Source: Gemmatimonadaceae bacterium
GTDB lineage: Bacteria; Gemmatimonadota; Gemmatimonadetes; Gemmatimonadales; Gemmatimonadaceae
DNA length: 46,307 nt
Assembly: GCA_014379205.1 (NCBI GenBank)
Contig: JACMME010000306.1
Span: forward strand, 1-46,307
Reading direction: 5' to 3'
The position numbers were made by a program, and so were the translations under genes. The notes under the pieces are model-generated. The model was not told the DNA's origin and made no database searches. It saw only the letters and a program-made list of their open reading frames with translations. Shown one piece after another: positions 7,823 to 16,583 of this stretch. Each line of letters begins with the position of its first letter. Positions within the stretch are counted from its first letter, which is position 1.

Positions 7823-8848
7823 CTACGCAATCTCGAAAATGACTTTTCCAGCTTCGCCGCTCTTGATCACACGCATTGCCTCGTCAAACTCTTCGAGGGG
7901 ATACCGATGTGTGATAACGGGCGCAGGATCGAACTCTCCGGAGCGCAAAAAACGAGTCATCTGATGCCAGGTGTCGTACATCCGCCTGCCAACGACACCG
8001 TAAACCGTGATTCCCTTGAAGATGATCTCAGTCGCGAAGTTGACGTCCATAGGCTTGGCGGGGATCCCGAGCATCTGAACTCGTCCGCCAACACGCACGA
8101 GGGCGAACGCCTGGTGGATTGCCGACGGAACGCCTGACATCTCGAGTACGACGTCCACGCCGAGCCCGGCGGTCCAGCGTTTGACCGTCGCTTCAGCCTC
8201 GTTCGGATGCACTGCATCGTGCGCGCCCATCGTTCTGGCCAGTCCGAGGCGGGTGTCGTTGACGTCGCTCGCGATGATGCGCGACGCCCCCGCAGCCGCA
8301 CAGATGCCGACCGCGAAGATTCCGATCGGACCGCATCCCGTGATCAGAACCGTCGCACCCGGAATATCCGCGGTGAGCGCGGTGTGAAAGGCGTTGCCCA
8401 TCGGGTCGTGGATGCCGCCGATGTCAAAGGAGATATTGTCGTCCAGATGCCACACGTTCGTTCCGGGCATGGAGATGTACTCCGCGAAACAACCGTCCCT
8501 GTCCACTCCGATAATCCTGGTGTAAGGACAAACGTGCGCGTTGCCCGTTCTGCAGAGGAGGCAGCGCCCATCAACAATGTGGCCCTCGGCTGTAACGCGG
8601 TCTCCCTCCCGAACGTCGGTGACCAGCTTGCCCACCTGCGCGACCTCACCCGCGAACTCGTGACCGACTACGAATGGCGGCTTGCAACGGCCCTTGGCCC
8701 AATCGTCCCATTCGTAGATGTGAACGTCTGTCCCGCAAACACCCGCCCTTCGTACGCGAATGAGAACTTCATCGTCGCGAATACTGGGTTCTGGGACATC
8801 TTTGAGGACGAAGCCGGATCCGGGCGATTCTTTGACGAGGGCTTGCAC
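7823..8848 (-). CDS. tdh: L-threonine 3-dehydrogenase
   Basis: Zinc-dependent, NAD-linked medium-chain dehydrogenase that oxidises L-threonine to 2-amino-3-ketobutyrate, which kbl then cleaves. I place the start at a GTG (8848): this gives 341 residues and puts the catalytic zinc ligands at C38 (GVCGTDVHIYEWDDW) and H63/E64 (VVGHEFAGEV), the same numbers as in E. coli Tdh. The structural zinc site (CLLCRTGNAHVC) and the Rossmann motif (GCGPIGIFAVG) follow. The frame stays open for another 79 codons upstream, but that stretch is translated repeat and intergenic DNA and has no family similarity. It is probably transcribed with kbl. Confidence 0.93.
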   Translation of the reverse strand: MQALVKESPGSGFVLKDVPEPSIRDDEVLIRVRRAGVCGTDVHIYEWDDWAKGRCKPPFVVGHEFAGEVAQVGKLVTDVREGDRVTAEGHIVDGRCLLCRTGNAHVCPYTRIIGVDRDGCFAEYISMPGTNVWHLDDNISFDIGGIHDPMGNAFHTALTADIPGATVLITGCGPIGIFAVGICAAAGASRIIASDVNDTRLGLARTMGAHDAVHPNEAEATVKRWTAGLGVDVVLEMSGVPSAIHQAFALVRVGGRVQMLGIPAKPMDVNFATEIIFKGITVYGVVGRRMYDTWHQMTRFLRSGEFDPAPVITHRYPLEEFDEAMRVIKSGEAGKVIFEIA

Positions 8849-8953
8849 GCGGGATTGTAGGTGCGAGAGGGGCGAAACGCGTGGAAAGGTCGCATGCAAT
8901 GGATACGTGCGCAACGAGTGCAGTGCATTGGGCCACATAAACAATGGCTCGTT

Positions 8954-9110
8954 GCTCAACGAGTGCGGTGCCCGGTGCCTGGTGCTCGGTTGGTACAGCG
9001 CGGTGCTCGGTTCGCGGTTGTTACTACGCTGGGGAACGGTACCCGGGCACCTAGAACCGCGTTGTGCCAACCGTGCACCTGGCACCTGGCACCGAGCACC
9101 ATACTCGTTG
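8954..9110. repeat. Inverted pair of GTGCCTG-type heptad arrays
   Basis: The left arm (8954-8988) contains GTGCCCG, GTGCCTG and GTGCTCG in phase after CAACGAG. The right arm (about 9076-9110) is two CACCTGG, then CACCGAG and CACCATA, closing with CTCGTTG. The outermost CAACGAG and the following T..GGTG unit are mirrored in both arms. A nested inverted pair (GCGGTTC near 9013 against GAACCGC) lies between. The locus sits between the SDR stop (9124) and the tdh start. The rest of the 8849-9123 gap shows no clear promoter. Confidence 0.75.
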
Positions 9111-9123
9111 CGGGGCGAACCCT

Positions 9124-9915
9124 TTAAATAATCCCTAAGATCTGCCCTCCATCTATCTGTATCGCCGCCCCTGTGACAAAACTCGCGCGTTCGCTCACCA
9201 AAAAAGTCACGACTGCGGCGAACTCCTTCGCCTCACCAGCGCGACCGAGCGGAATTCCGCGAACTCGCGCAGCCAGGAGCTCGTCCACGGGCTTTCCTTC
9301 ACGTTCCGCCCGCATCTGCGCCAGATCAATCGCCCGCTGCGTATTGAAGTGACCGGGTAGTACGGAATTAACGAGAACATTGTCCGGAGCGCATTCTGTC
9401 GCGAGCGTCTTCGCGAAGCCCAGTAAGCCCGCGCGCGCCGTATTCGAGAGCAGCAGGCCTGGCACAGGCTGTTTGGCCGCCATCGAGGTGACGAAAATTA
9501 CTCGTCCCCAACGTCGCTCCCGCATCCCGGGCACACAGGCGTGCGCGAGACGAATCGAGGACAGCAGATTCAACTCGAACGCGGCGCGATACTGATCCTC
9601 GGTGGTTGTTGCGAATGTCGTCGAGGGCGGTCCCCCAGCATTGGCAACCAGTATGTCAATGTGTCCCAGCGACTCCGTCACTCGCGCTACGCACCTGGTT
9701 ACATCCTCCGCATTCGTGACATCCGCCGGCAGGGGCAACACGCGCGCCCGCGTAGCGTTCATGATGGAGGACGCGGCGCGTTCCAGCTCCGCCTTTCGCC
9801 GAGCGACGATCGCAACGGTGGCGCCCTCAATCGCCAACTCGGTCGCGATTGCGAGTCCCAGTCCACTCGACGCTCCAGTCACGAGCGCGACCTTCCCGGC
9901 TAACCCGAGATCCAT
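9124..9915 (-). CDS. SDR-family oxidoreductase lacking the catalytic Tyr/Lys pair
   Basis: A 263-residue short-chain dehydrogenase/reductase fold. It has the cofactor motif VTGASSGLG (residues 12-20), the DVTN acidic turn near 65, NAG at 92-94 and IQIDGGQ at the C-terminus. The active-site serine is kept (S144 in VTSMA), but where Tyr-x3-Lys is expected the sequence is Ser157-Asn-Thr-Ala-Arg161 (LLLSNTARAGLLGF). This substitution defines a known side branch of SDRs whose chemistry is unclear, so '3-oxoacyl-ACP reductase' would be over-annotation. Its ATG overlaps the formate dehydrogenase stop by one base (TGATG), so the two are translationally coupled. Confidence 0.85.
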   Translation of the reverse strand: MDLGLAGKVALVTGASSGLGLAIATELAIEGATVAIVARRKAELERAASSIMNATRARVLPLPADVTNAEDVTRCVARVTESLGHIDILVANAGGPPSTTFATTTEDQYRAAFELNLLSSIRLAHACVPGMRERRWGRVIFVTSMAAKQPVPGLLLSNTARAGLLGFAKTLATECAPDNVLVNSVLPGHFNTQRAIDLAQMRAEREGKPVDELLAARVRGIPLGRAGEAKEFAAVVTFLVSERASFVTGAAIQIDGGQILGII

Positions 9916-12905
9916 CAGTCGTCCCCGGCGCTCAGAGCAACACGCCCACCGAGCTCTTCCCGCTCTTCGTATGCGTCATGAGCACGGACCGGCGCGACGC
10001 GCACAGCGCAGACCTTGAACTCCGGAATGTGCGCGTACGGATCGAGCGCAGGGTTGGTCAGCAGATTCGCGCACGCTTCTCTGTAGTGCATTGGGACGAA
10101 AATCTGTCGCCGGGCGACTCGCGGTGAGAGCCGTGCCGCGATCTCGATGCTACCGCGCCGCGACGTGATTCGCACAGGGTCGCCATCCGCGATTCCCATC
10201 TCGCGCGCATCGGTCATCGAGATTTCTACCGTTGGTGTCGGCTCTCTAGAGTCCAGTCCGGTGGAGCGCCGCGTCATCGTGCCGGTATGCCAGTGATACA
10301 GCTGCCGTCCTGTGTTCATGAAGAACGGATAATCCTTGTCAGGGAGCTCGGCGGCGGGCAGGTAGTCCACGGGTACGAGTGTGGCTTTCCCGTCGCTGGT
10401 AGGGAAACGACCGTCAAAGAGGAAAGGCGTTCCTCCGTGCGTCTCATCGTGAACAGGGTATTGGAGGCCCGCTCCTCCCAGCCGCTCGTGTGTAACTCCG
10501 CGCCATGATGGCGTAACGGATGCGATCTCCAGCATTACGCCAGCCGCATCCGTGAAGGGCGCGTGAACACCCATGCGGCGCGTAAGGTCGAGCAGGATGT
10601 CAATATCGGCACGCGCCTCGCCAGGAGGCTCGATCGCCTTGAGCGCCAGCTGAATGCGCCGCTCCGTGTTCACATACGTCCCAACTTTCTCCGCGAACGA
10701 GGCGCCTGGAAGTACGACGTCAGCGTAGCGCGCCGTCTCCGTGAGAAACAGGTCCTGCACGGCGAGAAATTCAAGTTCGCGGAACCAGTCTTCAGCGTGC
10801 GAGACGTCCGGATCCGAAATTATGGGATTTTCGCCCATGATATACATGCCGCGCACCGGGCTTCCTTCCTTCACGATCTGGGTAACCTTGAGACCGGGTT
10901 CCAGCGAAAGACGGTCGTCTGGCACCCCCCACACTTCCGCGAACATGTGGCGTATGCCGGGGTCCGTTACGGGCTGGTAGTCGGTGTACACCATCGGGAT
11001 AGCCCCGCAGTCGCTGGCCCCCTGAACGTTGTTCTGTCCGCGAATCGGCATCATGGCCGAACCCCAGCGGCCTATCTTCCCGCAGGCCAGCACCAGATTC
11101 AACAGCGACGCCACGATGTCCGTACCCGTGCGATGCTGTGTTAGTCCCATCGCCCATAGCGTCGACGAATGCGGGCCGCGGGCGTACAGCTCCGCGGCTT
11201 TCCGGATCAGCGCCGCAGGTACGCCGGTTATTCCTTCCGCCATATCGGGCGTATACGGCTTCACCGCCGCGGCCACGTCCTGGAATCCGTGCGTCCGCGA
11301 CGCAATGAAAGCGTTGTCCTCCAACCCTTCAGCGAGAATGTGATTGAGCAGTCCGTTGAGCAGAGCTACGTCGGTACCAGGCACGAGTTGCAGGTGGATG
11401 TTGGCCAGCGCTGCCAGCTCGATTCGGCGCGGATCGGCGACGATGAGCTTCGCGCCACGTCGCTGAGCCCGCTTGATCGCGGCGCCAAATACGGGATGGC
11501 TCTCGGTGGTATTGGCGCCCAGTATGAAAATGACATCGCTTTCGTGTTCTACCTCGCGCATGGAGCCGCTGGCGGCGCTCGTGTTCATCGAGCGCTGCAT
11601 GGCGCTTACAGATGAAGAGTGGCACAGGCGCGTACAGTGGTCGATATTGTTCGTGCCAACGCCCGCGCGGAAAAGGCGCTGGAGAAGATAGTTCTCTTCA
11701 TTGGAACACTTGGCCGAAGAGAAGCACGCCAGGCTGTCAGGGCCCTGATTATCGCGTAGATGCGTGAGTTGCTGCGTGATCAACTCGAGCGCTTCGTCCC
11801 AGGTTGCTTCCCTGAATGGGGCGTACCAATCGTTCGGCGTCGCCACGCGGTCTCGCGGATCGCCAAGGGGCGCGTCGAGCATTTGAAGTGGCCGAAGGGG
11901 ATTGAACATTGGACGGCGCTTTTTCGTATTACCTTCGCGCTCGATCTGCTTCCACGGGCCGCCCCTGCGCCCCCACTCGGCGGAGTATCCGCTTTCCTGA
12001 GGATCCCAAACCCACCTGTTGTCGCGCTTCGCCCACCCTCGGCGGATCAGAGGCTTCGCTAGTCGGTCGCGATGCTGAACGAAGTCCAGACCGAAGCGCC
12101 CCTTGACGCACGTGGAGCCGTCATTGGGAGTGGTTTCCTCAATCCACGGGCTTGTGACGCGCACCAGGTCATTTCCGCGGATTTCCAGATCGATCTGACA
12201 GCCGACGCCGCAGTACGGGCAGACACTACGCACCTTGCTCGATGGTTTGTCCATGACGTTCGCCGCCATTTTCGCCAGCGGAACAATGTCGTGAATCGCT
12301 CCGGTGGGGCAAACACGCACACACTCACCGCACCATGTGCATCCTGCGTGTTCGGGATTTCCGTCCGCGCCAACGACGATTTCGGCGTGCTCACCTCGAT
12401 GCGCTACGTCGAGCACGCCCACCACCTGGATGTCCGAGCACGCGCGCACGCACCGCGTACACAGGATGCACGTGGACATGTCGTGCTGGATCATCGGGTC
12501 GCCTTCCCGCTCGTCGCCCGTTCGTGGCGGCAGGGAGGAGCGTCGAGTAGTCGGGACGCTGTACCGCCGCACGAGCTGTTCGAACTCATTCCGTGAGCCG
12601 TTCTCGGGAATCTCTTCCGTCGGGTATCGTTCCAGAAGCATGCCCAGAACCGACTGCCGGTTTTTCACCGCTGCGGCCGATTCCGTCGCGACCACCATTC
12701 CATCCGCGACATGGAACGCGCACGCAGGCACAAGCTTGGGATTGTCGGACACCGACACCAGACAAATGCGGCAGTTGCCGACTATTGGAAGCTTGGGGTA
12801 CCAGCAGAGCGTCGGTACGTCAATGTTCAGGGCGCGCGCCGCCTCCAGGATCGTCGTGCCCGCGGATGCGGTAGTTGTGCGTCCGTCGATCGTGAGAGTC
12901 GGCAT
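9915..12905 (-). CDS. Formate dehydrogenase alpha subunit (molybdopterin, Cys-type)
   Basis: Large molybdopterin oxidoreductase predicted to oxidise formate to CO2. From ATG 12905 (996 residues) it carries a NuoG-like [2Fe-2S] domain (C34, C45, C48, C62), two ferredoxin clusters (CILCTRCVRAC, then CTWCGECVRVCP), the extra [4Fe-4S] of the catalytic chain (CPYCGVGC), and the Mo-bisMGD domain. The Mo ligand is Cys428 in DHCTRLCH, so no selenocysteine is used. A C-terminal dinucleotide-binding domain ends the chain (MNTGRQLYHWHTG). An insertion of about 60 residues (RGWAKRDNRWVWDP to QMLDAPLGDP) lies between the Fe-S and Mo parts. No beta or gamma subunit gene is adjacent; the next gene is the overlapping SDR. 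NAD or ferredoxin as acceptor cannot be told from this. Confidence 0.9.
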   Translation of the reverse strand: MPTLTIDGRTTTASAGTTILEAARALNIDVPTLCWYPKLPIVGNCRICLVSVSDNPKLVPACAFHVADGMVVATESAAAVKNRQSVLGMLLERYPTEEIPENGSRNEFEQLVRRYSVPTTRRSSLPPRTGDEREGDPMIQHDMSTCILCTRCVRACSDIQVVGVLDVAHRGEHAEIVVGADGNPEHAGCTWCGECVRVCPTGAIHDIVPLAKMAANVMDKPSSKVRSVCPYCGVGCQIDLEIRGNDLVRVTSPWIEETTPNDGSTCVKGRFGLDFVQHRDRLAKPLIRRGWAKRDNRWVWDPQESGYSAEWGRRGGPWKQIEREGNTKKRRPMFNPLRPLQMLDAPLGDPRDRVATPNDWYAPFREATWDEALELITQQLTHLRDNQGPDSLACFSSAKCSNEENYLLQRLFRAGVGTNNIDHCTRLCHSSSVSAMQRSMNTSAASGSMREVEHESDVIFILGANTTESHPVFGAAIKRAQRRGAKLIVADPRRIELAALANIHLQLVPGTDVALLNGLLNHILAEGLEDNAFIASRTHGFQDVAAAVKPYTPDMAEGITGVPAALIRKAAELYARGPHSSTLWAMGLTQHRTGTDIVASLLNLVLACGKIGRWGSAMMPIRGQNNVQGASDCGAIPMVYTDYQPVTDPGIRHMFAEVWGVPDDRLSLEPGLKVTQIVKEGSPVRGMYIMGENPIISDPDVSHAEDWFRELEFLAVQDLFLTETARYADVVLPGASFAEKVGTYVNTERRIQLALKAIEPPGEARADIDILLDLTRRMGVHAPFTDAAGVMLEIASVTPSWRGVTHERLGGAGLQYPVHDETHGGTPFLFDGRFPTSDGKATLVPVDYLPAAELPDKDYPFFMNTGRQLYHWHTGTMTRRSTGLDSREPTPTVEISMTDAREMGIADGDPVRITSRRGSIEIAARLSPRVARRQIFVPMHYREACANLLTNPALDPYAHIPEFKVCAVRVAPVRAHDAYEEREELGGRVALSAGDD

Positions 12906-13025
12906 GGTGCGGCGGTGGGAGAATGCCAGGTGCTTTCTGATAATACAGAGCATGCCACAAACCCGCGACCCTCATCCCGTGTGGTCGTGCGCTTCTGTCA
13001 TGCCGAACGTTGCCTGCTCGGCAGC

Positions 13026-13154
13026 CTACCGGCTGTACTTGTGCATCATCTCCACCAGCTCGTCATACATGGCATTTGCCTCCGCATCTCCCGACCGAAT
13101 TGCAGAGGCGGCGCAATGCTTGAGATGGTTGCGCATCAGCTCACGTCCGACCAG
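13026..13154 (-). pseudogene. C-terminal half of a CsoR/FrmR-type metal-responsive repressor
   Basis: The 42-codon open stretch reads LVGRELMRNHLKHCAASAIR followed by SGDAEANAMYDELVEMMHKY and SR, then TAG. The helix with H-L-K-H-C and the following 'SGD' turn match the second half of CsoR/RcnR/FrmR proteins, including the metal-binding His-x3-Cys or His-Cys pair. The frame is blocked upstream by TGA, and the N-terminal helix (normally about 45 residues with the first Cys) is not found in frame. Bits in another frame (SRSCTS) suggest decay but are not convincing. The end of the FAD-protein gene lies 59 bp upstream. It is most likely a truncated remnant. Confidence 0.55.
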
Positions 13155-13212
13155 TCACTCTATTCAATGGGAGAGGTGCAAGACCTGCTATTCGGAACGT
13201 GCCAATGCAGCT

Positions 13213-14583
13213 TCAGCGACTCAAAACCTTCTCGGCAAGCCGTCTTCCAGCCGCTTCTCCGCTCGCCACCGCCCCCTCGATCAATGGCATCGCGAGGTAG
13301 TCGCCAGCAAGCGTGATGGGGAAGGGAAGTGCTTCAGCAAGCTTTCGTCCGTGTGCCCTGTCGGCGAGAAATCCGGGTGCGGCAATCGGGTTACCAGGAT
13401 CGAAGCGATACAACCGGGCTCGCGTGATGTGATCCTTGACCTGAGGCATTAGCAGCTCAACTTCCGGCATCATCGCCGCCACGATGGCGTCGCTCGGCTC
13501 GCCTCGCAGCCTCTCAGCGGCGTCCGGTGTTGGCCACGCGAGCACGACATCCGAATCTGGCGGCGCCTCCGGTCCCAGTTTCGCTCCAAGAATCGCGCAG
13601 GCAGACACTTCCTTCGCGTCCGCGGGATGCCGCATGATTCCGAACGCATCGTGCTTCAGCACGACATCGGTCGCGATCGCCAGAGTCCATGTTGGACGGA
13701 GCCGAAGCGCTGCAAGCCAATTGCTCATTGGATTGTTCGCGCCATAGCTCTGTGTCAGGAGATTCGCAGCGCTCGCCGGGTCCGTTGCAATCACGGCTCC
13801 GTCGCCAGCCCACTCGCGACCGTCATCCGTGCGCGCAACGACTCCGGCGTCAGGCCGCAGTGACAGCGATGTAATTTGAGTGCCGAGCACGCACTCGACG
13901 CCCTTAGCGGCACCTGCGAGCGCCGCGGACCAACCTCCCGGAGCCGTAAGCATACCGGCGTCGCTGCCGTATCTGGCCAGCGTGAGATAGAACGCAAAGC
14001 TCATCTCACTGCCCCTTGCGGCGTAGAACGCGTTGAACGCCGGCTCGACCAGCGCGTCCGCGGCACGTTCGCCTACGTGGGCGGTCATATGGGTGCGCGC
14101 GCTTTCGCGGTCGATCGTCCCGTCCACCTGGAGAGCATCGGCGGTCAGACGTCCACGATGGCGCGCCAGTAATGGAACGATGTGCGCGCCGAGCCGGAGC
14201 TTTTCCACGGCGCCGAGACCGCCAAATCGCAGCAGGCTGGTCATGGAGCCGAACTGGATGGGATACCGGGCATTTCCATGCACGAATACATCCCGTCCAG
14301 GCGTCGCACGAAGAAAAGCACCTTTTTCCGATCGACCGCTGCCCAGCCCAACGTTCCCACCCGCCGCACCCCCCTTGAGGAGCGCTACCGTTTTCTCGAA
14401 CGACATTGCGATGAGCTGAGCACCGACATCGATGGTCGCACCGCCGAAATCATCGCTTCGCGCACGGCCCCCCAGCGCGGCGTTAGCGTCGATAAGGGTC
14501 ACGCCAATTCCTCTCGCATGCAGCTGCACTGCAGCCGCGACGCCAGCAAACCCGCCGCCCACTACCAGCGCTCTGCCCATCAT
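13213..14583 (-). CDS. FAD-dependent desaturase/amine-oxidase-like protein
   Basis: NAD(P)/FAD-binding protein of the phytoene desaturase, HpnE and protoporphyrinogen oxidase superfamily. The N-terminus ALVVGGGFAGVAAAVQLH is the dinucleotide-binding Rossmann motif. GGRARS and IDVGAQLIAM follow as in the family, and the C-terminus has the closing motif AGDYLAMPLIEGAVASGEAA, which places the FAD ribityl chain. ATG 14583 or 14580 is preferred because a GGGGG stretch lies just upstream and the Rossmann strand begins three residues later. A TTG at 14610 would extend it into the palindromic repeat. The hydrophobic-substrate role (carotenoid, squalene or similar) is inferred from family only; no isoprenoid gene neighbours support it here. 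Confidence 0.78.
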   Translation of the reverse strand: MMGRALVVGGGFAGVAAAVQLHARGIGVTLIDANAALGGRARSDDFGGATIDVGAQLIAMSFEKTVALLKGGAAGGNVGLGSGRSEKGAFLRATPGRDVFVHGNARYPIQFGSMTSLLRFGGLGAVEKLRLGAHIVPLLARHRGRLTADALQVDGTIDRESARTHMTAHVGERAADALVEPAFNAFYAARGSEMSFAFYLTLARYGSDAGMLTAPGGWSAALAGAAKGVECVLGTQITSLSLRPDAGVVARTDDGREWAGDGAVIATDPASAANLLTQSYGANNPMSNWLAALRLRPTWTLAIATDVVLKHDAFGIMRHPADAKEVSACAILGAKLGPEAPPDSDVVLAWPTPDAAERLRGEPSDAIVAAMMPEVELLMPQVKDHITRARLYRFDPGNPIAAPGFLADRAHGRKLAEALPFPITLAGDYLAMPLIEGAVASGEAAGRRLAEKVLSR

Positions 14584-14600
14584 CACCACCCCCGAGTGTC

Positions 14601-14774
14601 GTTCGGACAAAAAGTAAGCTACTGAATCCGAAGCATCCGTTCTATCCGGAGCATCTGTTCCAAGCTCTCCGTCCCTGATGCCATTCGTAGCTGCTATCGA
14701 GCATCAAGAATGCAGGGTTTCACAAGATGCTTCGGATAGAACGGATGCTTCGGATAAACTTTTGTCCGGAGCTC
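14601..14774. repeat. Long near-perfect inverted repeat built from 9-bp units
   Basis: The arms 14626-14656 and 14725-14755 are complementary over 31 bp with one mismatch. Each is made of 9-bp words: ATCCGAAGC, then ATCCGTTCT, then ATCCGGAGC on the left (ATCCGAAGC on the right). The complementarity resumes outside after a short gap: GGACAAAAAGT (from 14605) against ACTTTTGTCC (14758-14767). The 68-bp centre is unique. The element lies between the divergent FAD-protein and tldD genes and occupies much of the 14584-14942 gap. Confidence 0.85.
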
Positions 14775-14875
14775 TCTGACCAACGCGTAGCTTGGCAGCT
14801 CGAAGAGGAGGCTTGTGCGCGTGTCCACCGCGTGCCAGGTGCGCGACTGGCTGGTGATCGGTCACGTTTCGGCTA

Positions 14876-14905
14876 TTGCAAAACAGCTCACACCGTTTCT
14901 ATATT
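14876..14905 (+). promoter_or_regulatory. Candidate promoter of the tldD-tldE operon
   Basis: TTGCAA (14876-14881) and TATATT (14900-14905) are 18 bp apart, a good sigma-70-like pair in GC-rich DNA, and would start transcription about 30 nt before the GTG at 14943. Within the leader, CTCACACC (14887-14894) is complementary to GGTGTGAG (14936-14943), which covers the ribosome-binding GAGG and the first base of the start codon. Operator or RNA hairpin are both possible. Confidence 0.4.
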
Positions 14906-14942
14906 CGCGCGCAGCGCTTCCCATGTCGCACACGAGGTGTGA

Positions 14943-16583
14943 GTGACTCAAACACGACGCGATTTTCTCAGAACGACATCCGCGGCCGCGATCGGAGCCG
15001 GAGTTGCCGGATGCGCCTCGACCCCGCCCGCGCCGGCACCTGTAATTCCTTCTGCGGCTTCCGAAGCCGCCTCGCCTGGCGATCCGGGCTTCAAGGAACT
15101 CGCGATGCGCGCGCTCGATGCAGCCAGATCCGCCGGCGCGAGTTACGCCGACTGTCGAATAAACCGCAATCGCACGCAAACCATCTTCACTCGCGAGCGC
15201 CAGGTCCAGGCGCTCGCCGATAATGAGACGCTCGGTTTCGGAGTTCGCGTGCTAGTTGAGGGCGCGTGGGGCTTCGCTGCGAGCAGGCAATTGACAATTG
15301 ACGAGGTGGCGCGTGTCGCTCGCCAGGCGGTCGCGCAGGCAAAGGCAAATCGCGTAGCGATGCTCCGACCTGTTACGCTCGCGCCAGTGACCGCAACGCC
15401 GAATGGAAGGTGGCGCGGAGAGTGGGTGAAAACGGATCCGTTCGACGTCGCGATCGAAGACAAGGTCGCATTGCTCCTCGCCTCAAATGAAGCCGCGCTC
15501 AAGGTGCAGGGCGCGCGCTTCGTGAACTCGGCGATGTTCTTTTTGCGCGAGGAGAAGACGCTTGCTACCACCGACGGTACCTTCGTCGTCCAGACGATTT
15601 TCCGCGCGCAACCCAGCATCACCGTCACCGCCGTTGCAGCCGACTTCTCCGATTTTCAGTCGCGCCAGTCAAACGATATCCAGCCAATGGGGCGCGGCTA
15701 CGAGCATGTAGTCGAGGCCAATCTCGTCGAGAATGCCACGCGGTGGGCGACGGAGGCCGTTCAGAAGCTGTCTGCCAAACCGGTGGAGGTTGGACGATAC
15801 GATCTCGTACTTCACCCTTCGCATCTCTGGCTTACCATTCACGAGGCCATCGCGCATCCCACCGAGCTCGACCGCGCGATGCAGTACGAGGCGAATTATG
15901 CCGGGACGAGCTTCGTCGCGCCGCCCGAGAAGTTTCTGGGCAAGTTCAGATATGGCCCAGACTTCATGAACATTCAGGGCGACCGGTCGCAGCCAATGTC
16001 GCTGTCAGCCTGCGGATGGGACGACGAGGGGGTCAAGCCAGAAGAGTTTCTCATCGTCAAGAACGGAATCGTGAATGATTACCAGACCACACGAGAGCAG
16101 GCCCCCTGGCTGGAGTGGTGGTATGCCCAGCAGGGACGTCCGGTGCGCTCCCACGGATGCTCGTACGCCCAGTCGTGGGCTGACGTGCAGTTTCAGCGGA
16201 TGCCGAATGTTTCGCTTCTTCCGGGTGAGACCGAGCGCAGTTGGGAGGACATCATCGCGGCAACCGATCGCGGCATCGCCATTATAGGGGACGGCTCGTT
16301 CTCGATTGACCAGCAGCGCTACAACGCTCAGTTCGGGGGGCAGCTGTATTACGAAATCAAGGGCGGCAAAATCGTAGGGATGCTCAAGGACGTCGCTTAC
16401 CAGATGCAGACACCCACCTTCTGGAACGCGATGGACATGATTGGCGGTAAATCGAGCTACATGCTTGGCGGCGCATTTGGTGACGGAAAGGGACAACCGA
16501 GCCAGTCAAACGCAGTGAGCCATGGGTGTGTTCCAACGCGTCACAGGAACATCAACGTCATCAATACGGGGAGAAAGGCATGA
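14943..16583 (+). CDS. TldD-family metalloprotease with Tat-lipoprotein signal (copy 1)
   Basis: TldD half of a TldD/TldE protease. The N-terminus has a twin-arginine motif (TRRDFLRTTS), a hydrophobic stretch and a lipobox ending in GVAGC, so the protein is predicted to be exported folded and lipidated; E. coli TldD is cytoplasmic. The zinc motif is HEAIAH (H300, E301, H305) followed by PTELDR. Family TldD also uses a Cys in a C-terminal CGK.GQ motif. Here that site reads FGDGKGQ, and the nearest Cys is C529 in VSHGCVP, 14 residues on, which may be the replacement ligand. The GTG start follows GAGG. The stop overlaps the next gene start by 4 bp (ATGA). Confidence 0.88.
   Translation: MTQTRRDFLRTTSAAAIGAGVAGCASTPPAPAPVIPSAASEAASPGDPGFKELAMRALDAARSAGASYADCRINRNRTQTIFTRERQVQALADNETLGFGVRVLVEGAWGFAASRQLTIDEVARVARQAVAQAKANRVAMLRPVTLAPVTATPNGRWRGEWVKTDPFDVAIEDKVALLLASNEAALKVQGARFVNSAMFFLREEKTLATTDGTFVVQTIFRAQPSITVTAVAADFSDFQSRQSNDIQPMGRGYEHVVEANLVENATRWATEAVQKLSAKPVEVGRYDLVLHPSHLWLTIHEAIAHPTELDRAMQYEANYAGTSFVAPPEKFLGKFRYGPDFMNIQGDRSQPMSLSACGWDDEGVKPEEFLIVKNGIVNDYQTTREQAPWLEWWYAQQGRPVRSHGCSYAQSWADVQFQRMPNVSLLPGETERSWEDIIAATDRGIAIIGDGSFSIDQQRYNAQFGGQLYYEIKGGKIVGMLKDVAYQMQTPTFWNAMDMIGGKSSYMLGGAFGDGKGQPSQSNAVSHGCVPTRHRNINVINTGRKA

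Noticed and set aside
8207-8860. 217-codon plus-strand frame
   Set aside because: Antisense to tdh; Arg/Asp-rich shadow without motifs.
8849-9085. N-terminal extension of Tdh by 79 codons
   Set aside because: The extension is translated repeat DNA; the GTG at 8848 gives the exact family length and zinc-ligand numbering.
12304-13452. 382-codon open frame on the plus strand
   Set aside because: Antisense to the formate dehydrogenase N-terminus, with Cys/Ser/Arg-rich shadow composition; the minus-strand frame has clear Fe-S motifs.
16526-16579. Earlier start for TldE copy 1
   Set aside because: It would lie inside tldD; the ATGA overlap start at 16580 matches the arrangement of the second pair.
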